In this document: positions 60,868 to 64,000 of the stretch, piece after piece
How positions within the stretch are numbered: the stretch's first letter is position 1
How the letters are laid out: every line of letters begins with the position of its first letter
Assembly: GCF_038397735.1 (NCBI RefSeq)
Contig: NZ_CP151635.1
Coordinates: 1,922,001-1,986,000 of the forward strand
DNA: 64,000 bases
DNA from: Microbacterium sp. LWH13-1.2
GTDB lineage: Bacteria; Actinomycetota; Actinomycetes; Actinomycetales; Microbacteriaceae
Direction: 5' to 3'
Translations under genes and position numbers: made by a program
The notes under the pieces: generated by a model
Databases searched by the model: none
Seen by the model: the letters and a program-made list of their open reading frames with translations, nothing else
Told to the model about the DNA's origin: nothing

Positions 60868-61512
60868 TTATTGGAGGCCATCGAGCGGGAGTGCGCCAAT
60901 CTCCGAAAGAAGCTCATCCATCCAATCAACCTGACTCTCTGCCGCGCCGGAGCGAGCCGGAGGCTCAGCGACGACAGGCGCGGGCGAGGAGGATTTATCC
61001 GACGAGGGGTTCTTCTCTTCCTGCGGATTCCTATTGTGGTTCCCCGTTTGCCACTCAGTGGTTCCCCGTTTGCCACTCAGTGGTTCCCCGCTTGCCACTG
61101 CTGGCTCAACAGTGGTCTCCTGCTTTCCGCTGCCCCAGTCGCGGTCCTTCACCTGCATAACATCCGTCACCAGTTGGTTGCGGACGAACCGGTACTCAGT
61201 CACTGGGGAGCCTCCGCCTGGGTTTCGATGCTTCCCAGTCGCAACCAGCACACCGGTCCGTTGCAGGTACGCGAGAACCTTTCGCACCGTAGGCTTGCTC
61301 ACTCCAGCTTCGTCGGCGAGCGTTCCCACGGATGGTCGAATGCGTTCTCCGCTCTTAAAAACACCGTGTCGCGAGAGCATCATGCTTACTGCGACGAACG
61401 GGGCGCGTCGGATCTTCGCCTTAGCGAGAGCGGCGTTGGGGAAGTGTTGCACGAACTCCTGGAACTCGAACGGCTTCAGGGCATCGGTCTTCCGGGTACG
61501 GTCTTGTACCAT
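60868..61512 (-). CDS. Winged-helix replication-initiator-like protein
   Basis: 214 aa. Residues ~10-110 form a winged helix with the segments FVAVSMMLSRHGVFKSGERI, PSVGTLADEAGVSKPTVRKV and YLQRTGVLVATGK, typical of phage or plasmid initiator and replisome-organiser proteins with an HTH. The second half is low-complexity and polar, and ends in an acidic helix (QVDWMDELLSEIGALPLDGL) that may bind a helicase or its loader. The repeat tract at 61036-61101 is in the linker. The initiator role is inferred from domain, repeats and leader; a transcription factor is possible. Confidence 0.7.
   Translation of the reverse strand: MVQDRTRKTDALKPFEFQEFVQHFPNAALAKAKIRRAPFVAVSMMLSRHGVFKSGERIRPSVGTLADEAGVSKPTVRKVLAYLQRTGVLVATGKHRNPGGGSPVTEYRFVRNQLVTDVMQVKDRDWGSGKQETTVEPAVASGEPLSGKRGTTEWQTGNHNRNPQEEKNPSSDKSSSPAPVVAEPPARSGAAESQVDWMDELLSEIGALPLDGLQ
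61036..61101. repeat. Three 22-bp tandem repeats (iteron-like) inside the initiator gene
   Basis: Two exact copies of GTGGTTCCCCGTTTGCCACT plus CA (61036-61057, 61058-61079) and a third with one internal change and a diverged end (61080-61101). Each unit has AGTGG...CCACT ends, so it is itself a dyad. The length is not a multiple of three, so each copy is read in a different frame: selection seems to be on the DNA, as for origin iterons. Confidence 0.85.
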
Positions 61513-61519
61513 TTTCTAG

Positions 61520-61607
61520 TTTCCAATTCATCGTTACCTCTCGGTCGGTCGAGAGGGAGCCAGCCCCGGTGCGGATGAATTGGGAAACGACGCGCCGGGG
61601 CTGGCTC
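61520..61607 (-). promoter_or_regulatory. Initiator-gene leader with interlocking stems
   Basis: In the leftward RNA, GAGCCAGCCCCGG (61607-61595) pairs perfectly with CCGGGGCTGGCTC (61569-61557). The loop of that stem carries TTTCCCAATTCATC (61587-61574), complementary to GATGAATTGGAAA (61532-61520) just before the initiator ATG. A small hairpin (CCTCTCG/CGAGAGG, 61556-61537) lies between. The two long pairings interlock as a pseudoknot or exclude each other. This suggests control of initiator expression, as in plasmid copy-number leaders. Confidence 0.6.
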
Positions 61608-61688
61608 ACCTAAGTGTGCGGGGTTCCGACATCCGCTGACGCCATATATATACGCCTCTTTACTACAATCGTCCAAAACGCGACAGGA

Positions 61689-62366
61689 TCAATTGGGGCG
61701 CTGTCGAGTTCGCCACTCGCGTTGATACTCTGCGGCGGCGGATCGACATTCGTCGCACCGGCACTTGTTGTTCGAATATCTCGAAATGGTGCCGTGCGGT
61801 GACACTGTGCCGTCCGGTCGTCGGAGGTTCCGCTTCTTCCTGCTCGCGCTCTTCGCTGCTCGGCAGACATCACAGCGACAGCGATTCTTGTTGTAGGCGG
61901 TGAGGCCGTGCTCGGGGGCTTGCTTGCGCGGCCTGGGTTCCGGCTTGACCTTGGCTACCGGCTTGTCGACGTACTTCTTGTTCTGACCCATCAGCGAACG
62001 GCGCTCTCGGATCTGCTCTTCAGTAGGCGTTCGAGTGATCGGTCCCCATGTCACGATTACCGGCCTTGGGCCGTCGTGCGTTGTGCCTTCCTCTGTCCAG
62101 CGACGCCCGCCTACGGGCTTCTGAGCGGCGCCTGACGGCTTTGGAGGGTTGCTTGCGGCCCATCGAGCGCGGTCTGCAAACTCGGCCTTAAGAGAGACCG
62201 CTAGGTCTGCACGCACCCTGCGCTCTTCATCTCTGGCCTTTACCACGATCAGAGCGCGGTCGACATCCGTCTGGGCGTCGGCGGCGAGCATCGTCAGGTA
62301 TCGACGGCGTAGCTCTGGGAGTGCGTCGAGCTCGTAAAGGGCTGAGACTGCATCTGAGAAGTTCAT
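61689..62366 (-). CDS. Protein with duplicated CRCxxC zinc-knuckle-like motif
   Basis: 225 aa. The N-terminal ~90 residues are helical, the middle is Pro/Lys-rich, and the C-terminus carries two copies of an HG-x4-Y-x4-CRCDxCR motif: Cys163/165/168 and Cys202/204/207, each with a preceding His-Gly and a following basic helix. This motif is frequent in actinophage and actinobacterial HNH-associated proteins and probably binds zinc and nucleic acid. ATG 62366 has AGAAGGG upstream. It lies upstream of the initiator leader on the same strand and may be co-transcribed. Confidence 0.6.
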   Translation of the reverse strand: MNFSDAVSALYELDALPELRRRYLTMLAADAQTDVDRALIVVKARDEERRVRADLAVSLKAEFADRARWAASNPPKPSGAAQKPVGGRRWTEEGTTHDGPRPVIVTWGPITRTPTEEQIRERRSLMGQNKKYVDKPVAKVKPEPRPRKQAPEHGLTAYNKNRCRCDVCRAAKSASRKKRNLRRPDGTVSPHGTISRYSNNKCRCDECRSAAAEYQREWRTRQRPN

Positions 62367-62570
62367 ATCCCTTCTACCTATCGCGCGAACTCGCTCGGCC
62401 TATTTCGGTGGCCCTACGACATCGAGATATGCCCTGAGGTTCCCGCACACGTGCCGCTATGTATGCCGTCCGAGGATTGCAGTGACGCCGACGGCGGCTG
62501 GGGGCGAGGTGCGGCGCGCGTCGCCACTAGTCTGGGCGGATCAGCTGAACCCGCCGTCGTGGAGATCGAT

Positions 62571-63866
62571 ATGCCACCTGCCTGCCCTTGCCAAGACGCG
62601 CACCGCCGACTTATGGACGTCCACGAAGACATCCATCGTGCGAGCGAGTCGTACTTCGATGCAGAGGAGTTCCGCCGGTTTCTTAACTCCGCCATACAGA
62701 ATTCTCGCGGGGTGAGCTTCCTACTTCAGAAGCGCAAGTCTCGATGGAACAACTTCGATGACTGGTATCTCAAGTGGCAGGACGAAGCGCGGGCCAATGA
62801 GGTCATGCGCTGGGGCGTTCAATCGAGAAACCGCATAGTTAAAGAAGAGGACTTGCGCACGCTCAGCGTCGCGGAGGTCACGTACTACGGGCCGCGCCTT
62901 CGCGAGGGCGAGGACGTGATCAACGTCCCACCGTCGTCCACGGTTGACGACATCATCAACGTCTACCGGGATCTGATCGCCCGCGATCGCCCAACCGGTC
63001 CTGGCACCATCCGAGTCTCCCGCAAGTGGTTCGACGATCAACTCCCACAGCATGAGTTGATTGCGGCCCTCCGCGAGCTTTACGCGGGGATCGCGAAATT
63101 GATTCAAGTTGCACACGAACAGTCCGGGGTCGGAGTGTGCGAACTAGGCGGGTTTCGGCGTCCGTGCGTCGACGCCAGCATAAGCGACGCCCCTCGGTGC
63201 TTTCCGCTCGCCCCGCCATCGGCGAGCATCGATGTGACGACCGGAACCATCTACGACGTTGAGTACGGAATCATCGAGATGGACGAGGACGCGGCTCTGC
63301 GCTCGATGGAGAAGTACGGGGAACCGATCGCGTTCGATAAGGGAGTGTTCGACGACGTGCCCGCTCGGATGGCGATGTCAAAAATCTTCCTTGAGAAGGA
63401 CGGGTATGCAGGATCGGTGCTCCTGTTTTACAGAGGCCTCAAGGTTGTTCGAGGCATACCGCTCGCGATCCCCGTCGACCAACCACGGGAGTTGATCTTC
63501 GAGCATGCAATCGAGATGCTAGGCGCAATGACCTTCGATGGAGTCATGTTCGCCTCTGAGACGTGGATTACGACGCTGGACGCACGCACCGGTAAACCAA
63601 AGAAGCGTTGGGCTAGCGGCTCGCCGCAGCAGACCGAGTTCTACGACAAAGATCCCGTCGGAGGTCGCGACGAGGCCCTCGTCGTCTACGGGCTTTCGAA
63701 GGACGGTCGTGCGCGCACGATCGCCGAGTTGTTCAGAAAGACGTCGGCAGGCTACGAGTACCGGACGTTCGTCGACAGCGACGACCCCAAGGATGTGCCT
63801 CAGATGCTGATGGGGCCGGTCTCCCGCGCCTGGGGCACTCACCGCGGGCAAAGGTCGAGCGAGTAG
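62571..63866 (+). CDS. Large unknown protein of the mobile element
   Basis: 431 aa, soluble. The N-terminal third has helical segments with LLQKRKSRWNNFDDWYLKWQ and WGVQSRNRIVKEEDLRTLSV, a WYxxWQ...RNxIVKEgDL pattern I have seen in widespread hypothetical proteins without assigned function. The C-terminal half is beta-rich (DVEYGIIEMDEDAALRSMEK, VLLFYRGLKVVRGIPLAIPV). ATG 62571 was chosen for GGAG 8 nt upstream; an upstream ATG at 62451 lacks support. It is divergent from the CRC-motif gene and could be cargo such as a defence gene, but nothing diagnostic is seen. Confidence 0.6.
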   Translation: MPPACPCQDAHRRLMDVHEDIHRASESYFDAEEFRRFLNSAIQNSRGVSFLLQKRKSRWNNFDDWYLKWQDEARANEVMRWGVQSRNRIVKEEDLRTLSVAEVTYYGPRLREGEDVINVPPSSTVDDIINVYRDLIARDRPTGPGTIRVSRKWFDDQLPQHELIAALRELYAGIAKLIQVAHEQSGVGVCELGGFRRPCVDASISDAPRCFPLAPPSASIDVTTGTIYDVEYGIIEMDEDAALRSMEKYGEPIAFDKGVFDDVPARMAMSKIFLEKDGYAGSVLLFYRGLKVVRGIPLAIPVDQPRELIFEHAIEMLGAMTFDGVMFASETWITTLDARTGKPKKRWASGSPQQTEFYDKDPVGGRDEALVVYGLSKDGRARTIAELFRKTSAGYEYRTFVDSDDPKDVPQMLMGPVSRAWGTHRGQRSSE

Positions 63867-64000
63867 TTCGACGGCCTGCACTTGATCGTGATCGGGCAGT
63901 AGTCGGCTCTTGGCACCGAGAGCGGCCACGGGCTGAGGTCAAAGCGCTTGTAGCGCCGAACCGGGAAGCGCCTCAGTGCTCGGTCCAGACTTCGCTCTCC
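63839..64000 (-). CDS. Partial gene at right edge (C-terminus only)
   Basis: The leftward frame is open from the window edge to a stop at 63839. It reads ERSLDRALRRFPVRRYKRFD, then LSPWPLSVPRADYCPITIKC and RPSNYSLDLCPR. Composition is protein-like with two Cys near the end. It overlaps the convergent gene by 28 bp. Function cannot be told from 53 residues. Confidence 0.35.
   Translation of the reverse strand, partial: GERSLDRALRRFPVRRYKRFDLSPWPLSVPRADYCPITIKCRPSNYSLDLCPR

Larger units (their letters stand above)
54841..64000. mobile_element. Integrative element driven by a serine recombinase (right end outside window)
   Basis: It begins at the truncated pilin gene and contains a large serine recombinase, a small resolvase, a replication-initiator-like gene with tandem repeats, and a set of small unknown genes. 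By eye its base composition is less GC-rich than the host part and codon use differs. The part seen has no relaxase, FtsK-type transfer protein, terminase large subunit or virion genes. It may be a plasmid-like integrative element, a phage satellite or the left end of a prophage. Confidence 0.8.

Noticed and set aside
60672..61076. Alternative frame beginning MANGEPLSGKRGTT
   Set aside because: It arises because the 22-bp repeats shift frame; the remainder is unlike protein and the initiator frame is intact.
63733..63942. Leftward 69-codon frame near the right edge
   Set aside because: Arg/Ser-rich shadow of the 431-residue gene; the other leftward frame ending at 63839 looks more protein-like.

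Overview
The window is high-GC actinobacterial chromosome. The rRNA sequences, the ThiE-ThiD-TenA fusion, the DUF2510 proteins, the PriA-type HisA and many ATGA-coupled genes fit Microbacteriaceae, most likely Microbacterium; this is judgement from reading, not a database search. Positions 1 to about 54,840 look like ordinary host chromosome. Positions about 54,841 to the right edge are a mobile element whose far end lies outside the window.

Host part, left to right. An rrn operon is read leftwards (16S at 1558-3083, spacer, 5' part of 23S running off the left edge), with a clear promoter at 3334-3361. Then come a CaiB-type CoA-transferase-like gene, a DUF4184 membrane protein, tyrS, a satD-family pair with a dyad at its start, and a DUF1349 protein. 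A tightly coupled arginine operon (argC-J-B-D-F-H, leftwards) is preceded by a candidate Arg-rich leader peptide. A thiamine salvage operon follows (TPP riboswitch, thiM, a ThiE-ThiD-TenA fusion), then an epimerase, a DUF402 protein, pheST, a glutamate-type ABC importer, and an RR/histidine kinase/TAXI-binding-protein triad with no TRAP permease beside it. Next are an rRNA methyltransferase, infC-rpmI-rplT (infC starting at ATC), and a histidine cluster (hisC-hisB-hisH and priA) with a rightward ParA-like gene inserted in it. lexA stands divergent from a LysM gene that could be an SOS division inhibitor. An S9 peptidase, smpB, ftsX, ftsE and prfB follow, with two rightward DUF2510 genes between prfB and ftsE. 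A transporter, a NUDIX hydrolase and the distal part of a Tad/Flp pilus operon complete the host part.

Accessory part. A large serine recombinase gene starts directly beside the truncated 3' end of a small pilin-like tad gene, so the element appears to have integrated inside that gene and to have cut the pilus operon from its upstream genes. Behind the integrase lie small unknown genes, a zinc-ribbon-like mini-protein, a small resolvase with a dyad at its start, a coupled leftward operon of four small genes ending in three consecutive hairpins, a winged-helix replication-initiator-like gene with three 22-bp tandem repeats inside it and a leader that can form interlocked stems, a protein with a duplicated CRCxxC motif, and a large unknown protein. 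No capsid, tail, relaxase or FtsK-type transfer gene is visible in the part present. The parts seen best fit a plasmid-like or satellite-like integrative element that can replicate when excised. The most interesting items are the tad-gene integration site, the replication-initiator leader with its repeats, and the putative arginine leader peptide.
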